Positions 35,480 through 45,829 of a stretch of 64,000 nucleotides of DNA are shown here, piece after piece (the stretch's first letter is position 1; each line of letters opens with the position of its first letter). Below the pieces are notes generated by a model, which ran no database searches, was not told the origin of the DNA, and saw nothing but the letters and a program-made list of their open reading frames with translations. The DNA lies in assembly GCA_019310965.1 (NCBI GenBank), contig JAFDDG010000017.1, positions 32,963 to 96,962 of the forward strand, given 5' to 3'. Origin of the DNA: Deltaproteobacteria bacterium. Lineage in GTDB: Bacteria > Myxococcota_A > UBA9160 > SMWR01. A program made the translations under genes and the position numbers.

Positions 35480-35719
35480 ATGCACATGTACGAAGACGAG
35501 ATCGCCGTCCGCCGCGCGCCCCATCCGGGCATCGCCGCCGTCCTGTCGGTGCTGATCCCGGGCCTCGGCCAGGTCTACGCCGGCAACCTGCTGACCGGCG
35601 CGCTCTGGTTCCTGGCGACCGGCTTCTTCTACTGGATGATCCTGCTGCCCGGCTTCCTGTGCCACGGTTTCTGCGTGTGGTCGGCCTACCAGGCCGCCAA
35701 GCACTGGAGAGGCTACTAG
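35480..35719 (+). CDS. Small membrane protein, TM2-like
   Basis: A 79-residue protein. After a short charged start (MHMYEDEIAVRRAPHPG) there are two close helices (IAAVLSVLIPGLGQVYAGNL and LTGALWFLATGFFYWMILLPGF) and a short C-terminal basic segment. The LIPGLGQVYAG motif is common to TM2-like small membrane proteins. Preceded by ACGGAGG seven bases upstream. No function is known. Confidence 0.68.
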   Translation: MHMYEDEIAVRRAPHPGIAAVLSVLIPGLGQVYAGNLLTGALWFLATGFFYWMILLPGFLCHGFCVWSAYQAAKHWRGY

Positions 35720-35828
35720 GGGCCATCACACCCGATGGTTTCGTCCCGGATGTGACCCGATCCGTCACACCCGCTGCCGATCCTGGGCCGTGCAGCGCCT
35801 GTGATACGTTGCGCGGTGGGGGTCTCGC

Positions 35829-37274
35829 ATGGCGGCGGACGGCGGCGATCCGGGCTCGCAGATCGAGCTCGTGCTGGGCGAGTTCGGGCTGAGCTTCAGC
35901 TCGGCCGAGACCGCGTTCGTGGTCGGCCTGCTGGCCGCCGGCGTCGCACTGCTGGTTCTCACCAGCCTCTTCGCACTCGCTTCCTGGCGGCGGCTCGGCG
36001 CGCGCTCCGCGGCTCTCGACGAGCGTTTCGCGCAGCTCGACCGCGCGACAGAACGCAGCGAGCGAGCGCTGCGCGAGGAGCTGACCCAGAGCCGCGAAGA
36101 GACGTCCGGCAACGCGCGTCACCTGCGCGAGGAGCTCGCCGCCTCCCTGAAGGGGATGGGCGACCTGCTCGCCAATACCACGAGCCAGAGCGGCGCCGCG
36201 CAGAAGGAGCAGCTCGACTCCTTTCAGCAGCAGCTCCACCTGCAGGGCGATACGAACGCGAAGCGCATCGGAGAGCTCACGACGGTGGTGGGCGATGGGC
36301 TCGGGAAGATCCGAGAGGAGTCGGGCAAGAAGCTCGACGAGATGCGCGCCACCGTCGACGAGAAACTCCAGGGCACGCTCGAGAAGAGGCTCGGAGAGGC
36401 ATTCCAGCAAGTGAGCGAACGGCTGGAGGCGGTGCACAAGGGTCTCGGCGAGATGCAGAACCTGGCCATCGGCGTGGGCGACCTCAAGAAAGTGCTCACC
36501 AACGTGCGCTCCCGAGGTGCCTTCGGCGAAGTCCAGCTCGACGCCCTGCTCGAACAGGTGCTGGCCCCCGGCCAGTACGAGCGGCAGGTGATCACCCGGC
36601 CGGGCAGCGCCGAGCGTGTGGACTTCGCGGTGCGCCTGCCCGGCGCCGACGACGGCGAAGGCGCACCGGTCTGGCTGCCGATCGACGCGAAGTTCCCGCA
36701 CGAAGACTTCGAGCGGCTGCTCGATGCGCTGGAACGCAGTGACGCCAATGCCGCCGAGGTGGCGGCTCGCGCGCTGGAGCGGCGCATCAAGAGCGAGGCC
36801 CGCTCGATTCGCGACAAGTACGTATCTCCGCCGCACACGACGGATTTCGCCCTGCTCTTCGTGCCGACGGAGAGCCTCTTCGCGGAGCTGCTGCGACGCC
36901 CGGGCCTCATCGAATGGCTGCAGCGCGAGTGCCGCGTCAGCGTCGTCGGGCCCACCACCTGCCTGGCGCTGCTCAACAGTCTCCAGATGGGTTTTCGCAC
37001 GCTCGCGATCCAGAAGCGTTCGAACGAGGCGTGGACGCTGCTCTCGGCGGTGCGCACCCAGTTCGGAAAGTTCGGCGAAATGTTGGCGAAGGTCGACAAG
37101 AAGCTGCAGGAAGCCTCGAACACCATCGGCGATGCCACGAAGAAGACGCGCTACATCGAGACGCGGCTGCGCAAAGTCGCCGAGCTGCCCGAGAACGAAG
37201 CGAGCGCACTGTTGCCCGAGCTCACCGAAGAGGCGAGCACGGCCGAGGATTCGGCGGCTGCGGCCGACGACTAG
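35829..37274 (+). CDS. rmuC: DNA recombination protein RmuC family
   Basis: A 481-residue protein: one N-terminal helix (AFVVGLLAAGVALLVLTSLF), a long coiled coil (about residues 50-205), then the RmuC nuclease-like core with SRGAFGEVQLDALLEQVLAP, ERVDFAVRLPG, LPIDAKFPHEDFERL and SVVGPTTCLALLNSLQMGFR. RmuC limits inversions between inverted repeats and may act on DNA structures at the membrane. Its stop overlaps the GTG of the next gene. Length is near the family average. Confidence 0.92.
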   Translation: MAADGGDPGSQIELVLGEFGLSFSSAETAFVVGLLAAGVALLVLTSLFALASWRRLGARSAALDERFAQLDRATERSERALREELTQSREETSGNARHLREELAASLKGMGDLLANTTSQSGAAQKEQLDSFQQQLHLQGDTNAKRIGELTTVVGDGLGKIREESGKKLDEMRATVDEKLQGTLEKRLGEAFQQVSERLEAVHKGLGEMQNLAIGVGDLKKVLTNVRSRGAFGEVQLDALLEQVLAPGQYERQVITRPGSAERVDFAVRLPGADDGEGAPVWLPIDAKFPHEDFERLLDALERSDANAAEVAARALERRIKSEARSIRDKYVSPPHTTDFALLFVPTESLFAELLRRPGLIEWLQRECRVSVVGPTTCLALLNSLQMGFRTLAIQKRSNEAWTLLSAVRTQFGKFGEMLAKVDKKLQEASNTIGDATKKTRYIETRLRKVAELPENEASALLPELTEEASTAEDSAAAADD

Positions 37275-38029
37275 TGGCGCGAGCAACCCGACTGGCGTGT
37301 GTGGCACTGTGTCTGCTCACCGCGCCGAGTAGCGCACGCAATCCCGATACGGCTCTGCTGGAGCGTGCACTCGCCGCCGGCGCCCAGGGCGACACGCAGC
37401 GCGCCAGGGAGCTCGCCGGCCAGGCCGCTGCGGACTGCGGCGACGCGGAAGACGCAGCTCCCTGCAGGCTTGCCACGCACGTCCTGCTGTCGCGCAACTT
37501 CGCAGTGCGCGAGCTCTACGCGCTCTCGCTCGAGCAGGCCCGCGAGGCCGTGGCGGTGGCCAGGACCTCGACAAAAGCAGCCCAGCTTCCGACCCTGTTG
37601 ATCGTCGCCGGCGCAGCCGCTCGTGCCGGCGAGCTCGCAGAAGCGGAGGCCGCCATCGCCGCTGGGCGCCGGCTGGCCGACGAGCTTGCGGCGCAGGCAA
37701 CACCGGAGAAAGCCCACGACACGAGGCTGCTGCGCGGAATGTTCGCCGGGCCCCAGGCGCTGGTCTACTCCGCGCGTGGCGAGCAGGTGCGCGCAGCTGC
37801 CTCGCAGCAGGCCCTGGTCGAGGCCCTGCACTCGTTCACCCCGGACCATCCGAGCCTGGCCGCCGAGCTGGCCACTCTGGCCGACCTACAGGCAGATGCC
37901 GCAGACACGAGGGGCGCCCGGGAGAGCTACACCGAGGCGTTGGCACTCGCGCAGCGCCACCACAATACGGCCGTGCGCGACAGAGCTCAGGCTGCCCTCC
38001 GCCGCCTCGGCGCGGCCACCCCCGAGTAG
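37274..38029 (+). CDS. Secreted TPR-like protein
   Basis: A 251-residue protein starting with GTG directly at the rmuC stop (TAGTG). It has a signal peptide (RLACVALCLLTAPSSA) and about five helix pairs: ALLERALAAGAQGDTQRAREL, LSLEQAREAVAVA, GELAEAEAAIAAGRRL and AADTRGARESYTEALALA. The last two look like TPR units. Two Cys (DCGDAEDAAPC) may form a disulfide. Function unknown; the translational coupling to rmuC suggests shared regulation. Confidence 0.7.
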   Translation: MARATRLACVALCLLTAPSSARNPDTALLERALAAGAQGDTQRARELAGQAAADCGDAEDAAPCRLATHVLLSRNFAVRELYALSLEQAREAVAVARTSTKAAQLPTLLIVAGAAARAGELAEAEAAIAAGRRLADELAAQATPEKAHDTRLLRGMFAGPQALVYSARGEQVRAAASQQALVEALHSFTPDHPSLAAELATLADLQADAADTRGARESYTEALALAQRHHNTAVRDRAQAALRRLGAATPE

Positions 38030-38129
38030 AGGCCTTCACAAGGGTGCGCGCTGACGCCGGCTGACGACCGCACGGCATCCGGCATAAGATGGGCCGCGCC
38101 CCAGGCACCCCGGACAGCAGAGGCCCCCC

Positions 38130-38995
38130 ATGCATTTGCCGCAGCGCGGGACGCCGCGCGAAGACGTCATCGCGAAGATCCGCGCACACAAGCAAGGCGA
38201 CGCCGATTGGCGCGGCGGACGCACCTGGAGCCTGATCTACCCGACCGGTGACGACGTCGAGATGACCGGCAACATGCTTGGCGCGGCGTGACGCGTCCCG
38301 AGACGCTGGTGCCCTACTCTGCGCATCCTGCGTTCGCCAAGGCGGCCAAGGTGCTCGGCGTCGAGCTCCACCAGATAGCCCTCGACGACGCCTGCCGTGC
38401 ACGGGTCGACGAGGCGGAGAAGCTCGTCAACGAGAACACCGTGCTGCTGGTGGGCTCGGCGCCGAACTACCCCTTCGGCACCGTCGACCCGATCCCCGAG
38501 CTCTCGCAGCTGGCCCATGCACGCGGAATCTCGTTCCACACCGACTCGTGCCTCGGGGGCTTCTTGCTGCCCTTCTACGAGAAGCTCGGCGAGCCGGTGC
38601 CGCCGTTCGATTTCCGCGTGCCGGGGGTCACGACGCTGTCCGCGGACGTACACAAATACGGCTACTGCACCAAGGGCGCTTCCGTGATCCTGCACCGCGA
38701 AGACGCGCAGCTGAAGCAGCACCAGCTCTTCTTCTGGGATCGCTGGCCGGGGGGCCTCTACGCATCGCTCGCGATGGCGGGCGCCCGACCGGCCGCGCCC
38801 ATCGCCGCCGCCTGGGCCGTAATGCAATACCTGGGCGAGGAGGGCTGGCACCTGGATCGGCAGAAAGACCCCGACGCGCTGCACCTGATGGTCTCGCCGG
38901 AGCACGACCGCATCGTCGACCTCTTTCTCGGCGACCTGCGCGAGGCCGTCGCTCACCACGGTATTTCCAAGGGCGCTGAAGCCCGCTACAGCTAG
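38130..38995 (+). pseudogene. PLP-dependent lyase/decarboxylase (sphingosine-1-phosphate lyase type), decayed
   Basis: The first 53 residues (MHLPQRGTPREDVIAKI...DWRGGRTWSLIY) match the N-terminus of S1P-lyase-like PLP enzymes, but the frame stops at 38291. A second frame starting at 38288 gives VTRPETLVPYSAHPAFAKAAK, NTVLLVGSAPNYPFG, HTDSCLGGF and the PLP-lysine motif SADVHKYGYCTKG. Between these parts the conserved block with the TSGGTES loop is missing, and near the end YLGEEGW is joined to LDRQKDPDALHLM with a further loss of about 70-100 residues. So the gene has lost at least two internal blocks and one frame. It may be a relic or an assembly error; I do not expect activity. Confidence 0.65.
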
Positions 38996-39011
38996 GAGCC
39001 CTTTGCACGCC

Positions 39012-39806
39012 ATGGCGTACCAGACACTCGACGTGAAGCAGGAAGGCGGCCTCGCCTGGCTGACGCTCGGCCGACCCGAGCAACTCAACGCGCTCAACGG
39101 CACGATGGTCGACGAGCTGTGCGACTACTTCGGTGCGCTGCAGAACGACCGCGCAACGCGCGTCGTGCTGCTGCGTGGGGCCGGGCGCGGATTTTGTGCC
39201 GGCATCGACTTGAAGGATCCGCCAACACCGGAGGGCACGGGGATCTCGGATTACCTGCAGGTCCAGCGCCGTGTGAGCCGCATCGCCATGCTCATGCACC
39301 GCGCACCACAGCCGATCGTCTCGCTGGTGCATGGTCCCGCCTGCGGCGGCGGATTCGCCATGGCACTGGCCTCGGACGTTCGCATTGCGGGCGAGTCGTC
39401 ACGCATGAACGCCGCCTTCATCAAGATCGGGCTCTCCGCCTGCGACGTGGGCGTCAGCTACTTTCTGCCGCGACTGATTGGCGCTTCGGTGGCATCGGAG
39501 CTGATGCTCACCGGGCGCTTCATCCATGCGGAACGGGCGCGAGAGCTCGGACTCGTTTCCCGGGTGGTAGCAGACGGCGAACTCGAAGCCGCCGGACGTG
39601 AGCTCGCCAATGAGATGCTGGCGACCACACCCCTGGGACTGCGCCTCACAAAGGAATGTCTCCAGGCCAGCATCGACGCACCGAACCTCGAGGCTGCGAT
39701 CGCGATGGAAGATCGCAACCAGGTTCTCTGCGCACAGTCACGGGATTTCCGCGAGGGCATCCAGGCTTTTCTCGAGAAGCGACCTCCGAAGTACCACGAC
39801 GCCTGA
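39012..39806 (+). CDS. Enoyl-CoA hydratase/isomerase (crotonase) family protein
   Basis: A 264-residue crotonase. The two oxyanion-hole segments are visible: RGFCAGIDLKD and HGPACGGGFAMALASDVRIA. The residues that are usually the catalytic Glu pair are replaced in the segment AFIKIGLSACDVGVSYFLPR, where an Asp (CDVG) is the closest candidate; hydratase activity is therefore uncertain, and other crotonase reactions are possible. Ribosome binding site AGGAG lies upstream; the alternative start TTG at 39003 would add three residues. It precedes a MATE transporter with 5 bp between them. Confidence 0.85.
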   Translation: MAYQTLDVKQEGGLAWLTLGRPEQLNALNGTMVDELCDYFGALQNDRATRVVLLRGAGRGFCAGIDLKDPPTPEGTGISDYLQVQRRVSRIAMLMHRAPQPIVSLVHGPACGGGFAMALASDVRIAGESSRMNAAFIKIGLSACDVGVSYFLPRLIGASVASELMLTGRFIHAERARELGLVSRVVADGELEAAGRELANEMLATTPLGLRLTKECLQASIDAPNLEAAIAMEDRNQVLCAQSRDFREGIQAFLEKRPPKYHDA

Positions 39807-39811
39807 ACCTC

Positions 39812-41158
39812 ATGTCGAACCACCCGGAGGACACTGCCTCCGACGCGCACGCGTTCGTCGCCCGGCCGCACCGCACTTTCGCACTGCTCTCGGCGCCGGT
39901 GCTGGCATCGCTCATCGTCGAGCCGCTCACCGGCCTCGTCGACACGGCCTTCGTGGCGCAGCTCGGCGCCGTACCGCTCGCCTCGCTCGGCGCCGCCACC
40001 CAGGTGCTCTCGAGCCTTTTCTGGATCTTCAATTTTCTCGGCATCGGCACGCAGACGGAGGTCGCGCAGGCAGCGGGACGCGGCGACACCCGGGGCGGCC
40101 GCGAGGCCGCGAGCCTGGCGCTGGGCCTGGCGTTTCTCATCGGCATCGCCGTGGCACTGCTCGGCTGGCTCGGCACACCGGCGGCGCTGGCGTTCATGAG
40201 CGATGAAACGCCGGTCCGCGAGAGCATGCGCAGCTACCTCGTGATCCGCCTGCTGGGCGCACCCGCCGTGCTGGTCATCTTTTCGGGGTTCGGCGCACTG
40301 CGCGGCCTGCAGCAGATGCGCGCACCGCTCTGGATCGCGGCGGGAGCAAATCTGGTGAACCTGGTGCTCGATCCGCTGCTGATCTTCGGCGCCGGCCCGG
40401 TGCCCGCGTACGGCGTCGCCGGCGCGGCGGCGGCCTCGGTGGCTGGGCAGTGGATCGGAGCGCTGTGGACACTCGCTGCCGTGCGCAGGCTCATCGGTCT
40501 CTCGCCGCGAGTGCCGTGGCAGCACGCGCCGGCGTTGCTGGTGGTCGGGCGCGATCTATTCCTGCGCACCGGCTCGCTCACGCTCTTCCTGCTCTTCGCT
40601 ACCCGTGCGGCCACCCGTCTCGGTGCCGACGCCGGCGCAGCGCACCAGATCGTGCGTCAGGTGTGGTTCTTCACGGCCTTCCTGCTCGATGCCTACGCTG
40701 CCGTGGCGCAGAGCCTGGTGGCGGGATTTCTGGGAGGAGGCCACGCGGCGCTCGCGCGCCGGGCCGCCCGGGTCGCCGGCCAGTGGGCGGTCGCAACCGG
40801 GGTGGTGCTCACCGGGCTGATGGGACTCGGGCAGGCGACGGTGGCCGCTGCGCTGGTTCCCAGCGCCGCGCTGACGTTCTTTCCCGCGGCCTGGTGGGTG
40901 CTCGCGTTGGCGCAACCGCTCAACGCCATCGCCTTCGTCACCGACGGGATCCACTGGGGAACCCGCGACTATGCCTACCTGCGCAACGCCATGTTCGTCG
41001 CGACCGCTGCAGGGCTGCTCGGCATTGCCTCCTTGCCGCGCACGCCAGACGCGCTGGTGTGGATCTGGCTCGTCACCGCCGGCTGGATCAGCCTGCGCGC
41101 CACGTTCGGCGTGCTGCGCATCTGGCCCGGCATCGGGGCAGCGCCGCTCGGCGATTGA
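39812..41158 (+). CDS. MATE family multidrug/sodium antiporter
   Basis: A 448-residue protein with twelve predicted helices in two halves. Family marks are LASLIVEPLTGLVDTAFVAQLG, ALRGLQQMRAPLWIAAGANLVNLVLDPLLIFGA and TDGIHWGTRDYAYLRNAM. MATE pumps export toxic cations or metabolites with Na+ or H+ exchange. Spaced 5 bp after the crotonase stop, so cotranscribed. Substrate unknown. Start MSNHPEDTASDAHAF. Confidence 0.9.
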   Translation: MSNHPEDTASDAHAFVARPHRTFALLSAPVLASLIVEPLTGLVDTAFVAQLGAVPLASLGAATQVLSSLFWIFNFLGIGTQTEVAQAAGRGDTRGGREAASLALGLAFLIGIAVALLGWLGTPAALAFMSDETPVRESMRSYLVIRLLGAPAVLVIFSGFGALRGLQQMRAPLWIAAGANLVNLVLDPLLIFGAGPVPAYGVAGAAAASVAGQWIGALWTLAAVRRLIGLSPRVPWQHAPALLVVGRDLFLRTGSLTLFLLFATRAATRLGADAGAAHQIVRQVWFFTAFLLDAYAAVAQSLVAGFLGGGHAALARRAARVAGQWAVATGVVLTGLMGLGQATVAAALVPSAALTFFPAAWWVLALAQPLNAIAFVTDGIHWGTRDYAYLRNAMFVATAAGLLGIASLPRTPDALVWIWLVTAGWISLRATFGVLRIWPGIGAAPLGD

Positions 41159-41226
41159 CCCGGCACCCCGCTCACCCCGCAATCGGTGAACCGGCCGGCG
41201 GCGCCTCGACGGCCGGGCGCTGCGGC

Positions 41227-41991
41227 TCAGCTGGCCGAGACCTGGACCTCGGCCTCGTGGGTCAGCGGAACGGCGGGCGGAGCCTTCGCCTGAGGCAGCA
41301 TTTCGCGCTTCAGCTCGTCGAGCTCCCGCCGCGCCGCGTCTTCCCGCGCCTCGTCGCGAATCGCGCGCAGGCGCGTACGCAGGCCGTCGTCTCCGAGTTC
41401 GCGATCGAGGCTTCCTTCGGTCGAGATGCGGGCAATGTGCTCCCGCACCGTCTCGAGCGCCTTCATCTCGACGTCGACGGACAGACCCTCGAGCGCCTCC
41501 TGGATGCGACGCCGAGCCCGGGCGTTGGCGAGAGTCGCGAGCATGCGGCTCTTCTCGCGCACCAGGGAGCGGATCTCTTCGCGAAAACGCACCAGGTTGG
41601 CCTTGGCTTCCTCCGCCTCACAGCGCACGCTTTCGAGCTCTCGCTCCGCGCGCTCGAGATCGTCGAGCAGCGCCTGCTTCCGCGCGATCAGACTCACGGA
41701 GAGATCGTCGTACCCGCGCCGCACGGCGCGTTTGATGTCGTCGTGCAATCGCGCAATCTCGGCACGACGCTCTGTGATCTCCGCTTCGAGCTTGTTGCGC
41801 ATGTAGAGAATGCCGGCGACGGCCTCCTTGAGCTCGCGGTACTGCCTCGTACGCTCATTGATCGCCTGCTCGTACACCGCGCGCGGATTCTGGATCTCGC
41901 CATCGCGGATCCAGCCGGCAAAGAGCGCCCGCACCAAGTTGCGGAACCTGCCAAAAATGCCCTGGGGTCGGTCTCTGGGTTCATTCGTCAT
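41227..41991 (-). CDS. pspA: PspA/IM30 family membrane-stress protein
   Basis: A 254-residue, nearly all-helical protein. After a short N-terminal helix (IFGRFRNLVRALFAGWIRD) come typical PspA segments: AINERTRQYRELKEAVAGILYMRNKLEAE, then a long coiled coil to about residue 210 and a Pro/Ala-rich tail. PspA forms large scaffolds that protect the inner membrane when proton motive force leaks. It is the last gene of an operon of two histidine kinases and an NtrC-type regulator, starting 12 bases after the regulator stop. This suggests it is the main output of that system. Confidence 0.9.
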   Translation of the reverse strand: MTNEPRDRPQGIFGRFRNLVRALFAGWIRDGEIQNPRAVYEQAINERTRQYRELKEAVAGILYMRNKLEAEITERRAEIARLHDDIKRAVRRGYDDLSVSLIARKQALLDDLERAERELESVRCEAEEAKANLVRFREEIRSLVREKSRMLATLANARARRRIQEALEGLSVDVEMKALETVREHIARISTEGSLDRELGDDGLRTRLRAIRDEAREDAARRELDELKREMLPQAKAPPAVPLTHEAEVQVSAS

Positions 41992-42003
41992 GGGGTCTCC
42001 CTT

Positions 42004-43400
<1,397 letters not shown>

Positions 43401-43404
<4 letters not shown>

Positions 43405-44495
43405 CGCGAAACCTCCTGTTCCCGCTGTTGCTTCGGCAGGGTCAGGAGAAACTCGGCGCCGGCACCCGGCTCCGAGACGATTTCCAGCGTGCCGCCGTGC
43501 GCGTCGACGAGCTTGCGGCAGATGGGTAGGCCGAGCCCCGTGCCGTTCGCCTTGGAGGTGTGAAACGGGCTGAAGAGTCGCTGGCGAGCCTCCTCCGGGA
43601 TGCCCGGGCCGTTGTCCTTGATGCGCAGCCACACATCGGTGCCCGCAAGGTTCTCGCCGGACGCGATCTCGAGGGTGGGCTCGGCGATGTCGACTTCTGC
43701 CAACGCGTCGACTGCATTGCCGACGAGATTGATGATCACCCGCCGCAGCTTCTCCGGATCGCCACGCAGCTGGCTCTCGGCGTCGATATCGCACTCGACC
43801 CGCACGCCACCCCGCTCGAAACGGTCGCGAAAGGTCTCGAGCGCAGAATCGATGAGTTCGGCCATCACGATGTCGCTGAAGCCCATCTCTTCGTCCCGCG
43901 CGAAACGCAGCAAGTGCGAAACCGATCGCTCCACCCGCTGCAGCTCCTCCAGCGCGACCCGCGCGTACTCGGTGTTCTCCCGGGAAGTCGGATCCTCTTC
44001 CATCTGCTGCACGAGACTCTTGGCCGCGGTGATCGGGTTGCGGATCTCGTGGGCGATCGAGGCCGATAGGTGCTGCATCGAGCGGGCGTGCTCGGTCTCG
44101 AGGCTGCGCCGCTCCTCGCTCAAGGTGGCGTGCACCTGCCGCTCCACCTCCTGCTCGACCAGGTGCTCGCGCAGCGCCGGCTCGATGAAGAGCCGGTAGG
44201 CGCGCTTGGCCGGCCTCCAGCCCCAGACGCAGAGAACGATCAGCCCCAACGGCGGGATCCAGAGCAGCAGGCCGAAGCCGATCAGGAGCACCGGCAGCGC
44301 CTCCGATGCAAAACGAGTCTTTTGGTCCGCGATGCGCCGAGCGCGGCGGTAGGCGCGCTCCTCCGGCGAGAGAAGGGCCTCCTCCTCGATCGCCCGTCGC
44401 TCCGCATCGAGCTCGACGTGGCGTCCCCGGCGCCTCGCCTTGCGGCGCCACTTGCGCTTCGTGCCTCTGCTGTCGTCGTCCCAATCGTGGCTCAC
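43401..44495 (-). CDS. Membrane histidine kinase 1 (2TM-type sensor region)
   Basis: A 364-residue kinase starting with GTG at 44495, giving VSHDWDDDSRG, which lines up with the start of kinase 2 (MSDDWDDD). Two membrane helices (EALPVLLIGFGLLLWI and LGLIVLCVWGW) follow a basic N-terminal region. The kinase core shares ASIAHEIRNPITAAKSLVQQM (His149), N box NLVGNAVDAL, G1 DNGPGIPEE and G2 TGLGLPICR. There is no large periplasmic domain, so the signal is likely membrane-embedded. The paralogous start shows that a longer upstream frame is not real. It overlaps the regulator start by 4 bp. Confidence 0.9.
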
Positions 44496-44550
44496 GGCCC
44501 ACCACCCGCTCTGCGTTCGAGTTCGATCCCGCGTCGTCTGCTGCATAGGG

Positions 44551-45588
44551 TCACACACTTCCCGCAACGCGCTGCCGCGGAAATGTGAGCACGAACTCCG
44601 TGCCATCACCGGGCCGCGAGTGGGCTTCGATGGAGCCACCGTGGGCGTCGACCAGCTTCTTCGAGATCGCGAGCCCGAGTCCGGTGCCCGAGTCTTTCGA
44701 GGTGTAGAATGGACTGAAGATCTCGTTGAGCGACTCCGCATCCACGCCGGGGCCGTTGTCGATCACCCGCACCCACAGCTCGGATCCCGCCAGGTTCTCA
44801 CCGGCGAGGATGCGCAGCCTGGGGTCGCGCGTGCCCGCACCCTCGAAGGCGTCTAGCGCGTTGCCCAGCAGGTTGATGATCACGCGGCGCAGCTTCTCGG
44901 GGTCGCCGCGCATGCTGCCCTCGGTGTCGATCTCGCGCTCGATGTGGACGCCGAGCCGCACCATGCGGTCGCGAAAGGTCTCGAGCGCCGAGTCGAGCAC
45001 GTCGACCATGCGCAGGTCGCAGACGTGCACCTCTTCTTCGCGCGCGAATTTGAGCAGGTGCGAAATCGAACGCTCTACCCGATCGAGCTCTTCGAGGGCC
45101 ACCTTCGCATAACCGACGTTGTCGCGCGCCGCCGGGTCTTCGCCCATCTGTTGCACCAGGCTCTTGGCCGCGGTGATCGGATTGCGGATCTCGTGCGCGA
45201 TCGACGCCGATAGCTGCTCGAGCGAGCGGGCGTGCTTGTCCTCGATGCTGCGCCGCTCCCGCGGCACCGTCTCCGCGACCTCCCGGCTCACCTCACGCCG
45301 GATCAACCGCCGGCGCAGATCCGGCGCCACGAGCGCGCCAAAGAAATGGCAGACGAGGCCGATGCCCCAGGCCAGACCCATGATGAATGCAGGCCGGAAG
45401 CCCGCCACGAAGAGCACCAGAACGAAGACGGCGGCGTAGACGATCGCGTGGCTGTAGAAGCCGAGCCGCGCATTGGCTCGGCGCCGAGCGTCGCGATAGG
45501 TGCGCTCTTCGGGGCTGAGCCGCTCTCGCTTCTTTGCGCGGTGGCGCCGAGGTCGCGACCGCGCGTCGTCGTCCCAGTCATCGGACAT
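44551..45588 (-). CDS. Membrane histidine kinase 2 (2TM-type sensor region), paralogue of kinase 1
   Basis: A 345-residue kinase, first gene of the operon. The basic N-terminus (MSDDWDDDARSRPRRHRAKK), a RTYRDARRRANARLGFYSHA segment and two helices (AIVYAAVFVLVLFVAGF and FIMGLAWGIGLVCHFF) match a small 2TM domain. Core: ASIAHEIRNPITAAKSLVQQM (His132), N box NLLGNALDAF, G1 DNGPGVDAES, G2 TGLGLAISK. About half of the residues match kinase 1, so the pair arose by duplication. GGGGGAGG precedes the ATG. A sigma-54 promoter and IHF site lie upstream. Confidence 0.92.
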   Translation of the reverse strand: MSDDWDDDARSRPRRHRAKKRERLSPEERTYRDARRRANARLGFYSHAIVYAAVFVLVLFVAGFRPAFIMGLAWGIGLVCHFFGALVAPDLRRRLIRREVSREVAETVPRERRSIEDKHARSLEQLSASIAHEIRNPITAAKSLVQQMGEDPAARDNVGYAKVALEELDRVERSISHLLKFAREEEVHVCDLRMVDVLDSALETFRDRMVRLGVHIEREIDTEGSMRGDPEKLRRVIINLLGNALDAFEGAGTRDPRLRILAGENLAGSELWVRVIDNGPGVDAESLNEIFSPFYTSKDSGTGLGLAISKKLVDAHGGSIEAHSRPGDGTEFVLTFPRQRVAGSV

Positions 45589-45667
45589 GACCGGCCTCCC
45601 CCGGAGGGCTGCCTCCGGCTCACTGGACGCGGGTTCCCATCCTACACAGCGCATGCCGAAAACAGAG

Positions 45668-45683
45668 AGCAAGCTGCGTGCCC
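45668..45683 (-). promoter_or_regulatory. Sigma-54 promoter of the twin-kinase operon
   Basis: On the minus strand GGGCACGCAGCTTGCT. Apart from G in place of T at the first base it is a full match to TGGCACG-N4-TTGCW with correct spacing. Predicted transcription start about 45657, 69 bases before the kinase 2 ATG. An IHF consensus and a dyad lie upstream. Confidence 0.75.
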
Positions 45684-45701
45684 AACTTCACAATTGAGAA
45701 A

Positions 45702-45714
45702 AATCAACTACTTA
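45702..45714. promoter_or_regulatory. IHF-binding consensus upstream of the sigma-54 promoter
   Basis: AATCAACTACTTA fits WATCAANNNNTTR at every fixed position. It lies about 45-57 bases upstream of the predicted start, in the only AT-rich stretch of the area, where IHF normally bends DNA between enhancer and sigma-54 promoter. Confidence 0.65.
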
Positions 45715-45749
45715 CACGCCCCCGACCCGGACGAAACCGCAGCACCAGA

Positions 45750-45762
45750 GCTGCACTGCAGC
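45750..45762. promoter_or_regulatory. Palindrome GCTGCA-C-TGCAGC, candidate enhancer
   Basis: A perfect 6-base inverted repeat around one central base, about 95-105 bases upstream of the predicted start of the twin-kinase operon, on the far side of the IHF site. This is the place expected for the NtrC-type regulator. It also lies in front of the divergent serine protease gene. Confidence 0.4.
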
Positions 45763-45829
45763 CCGAATACTGCACCTTGCGGACCGGGTGCGACAGCCGG
45801 GGGACCAACACGGCTACATTCGCGAGGGC

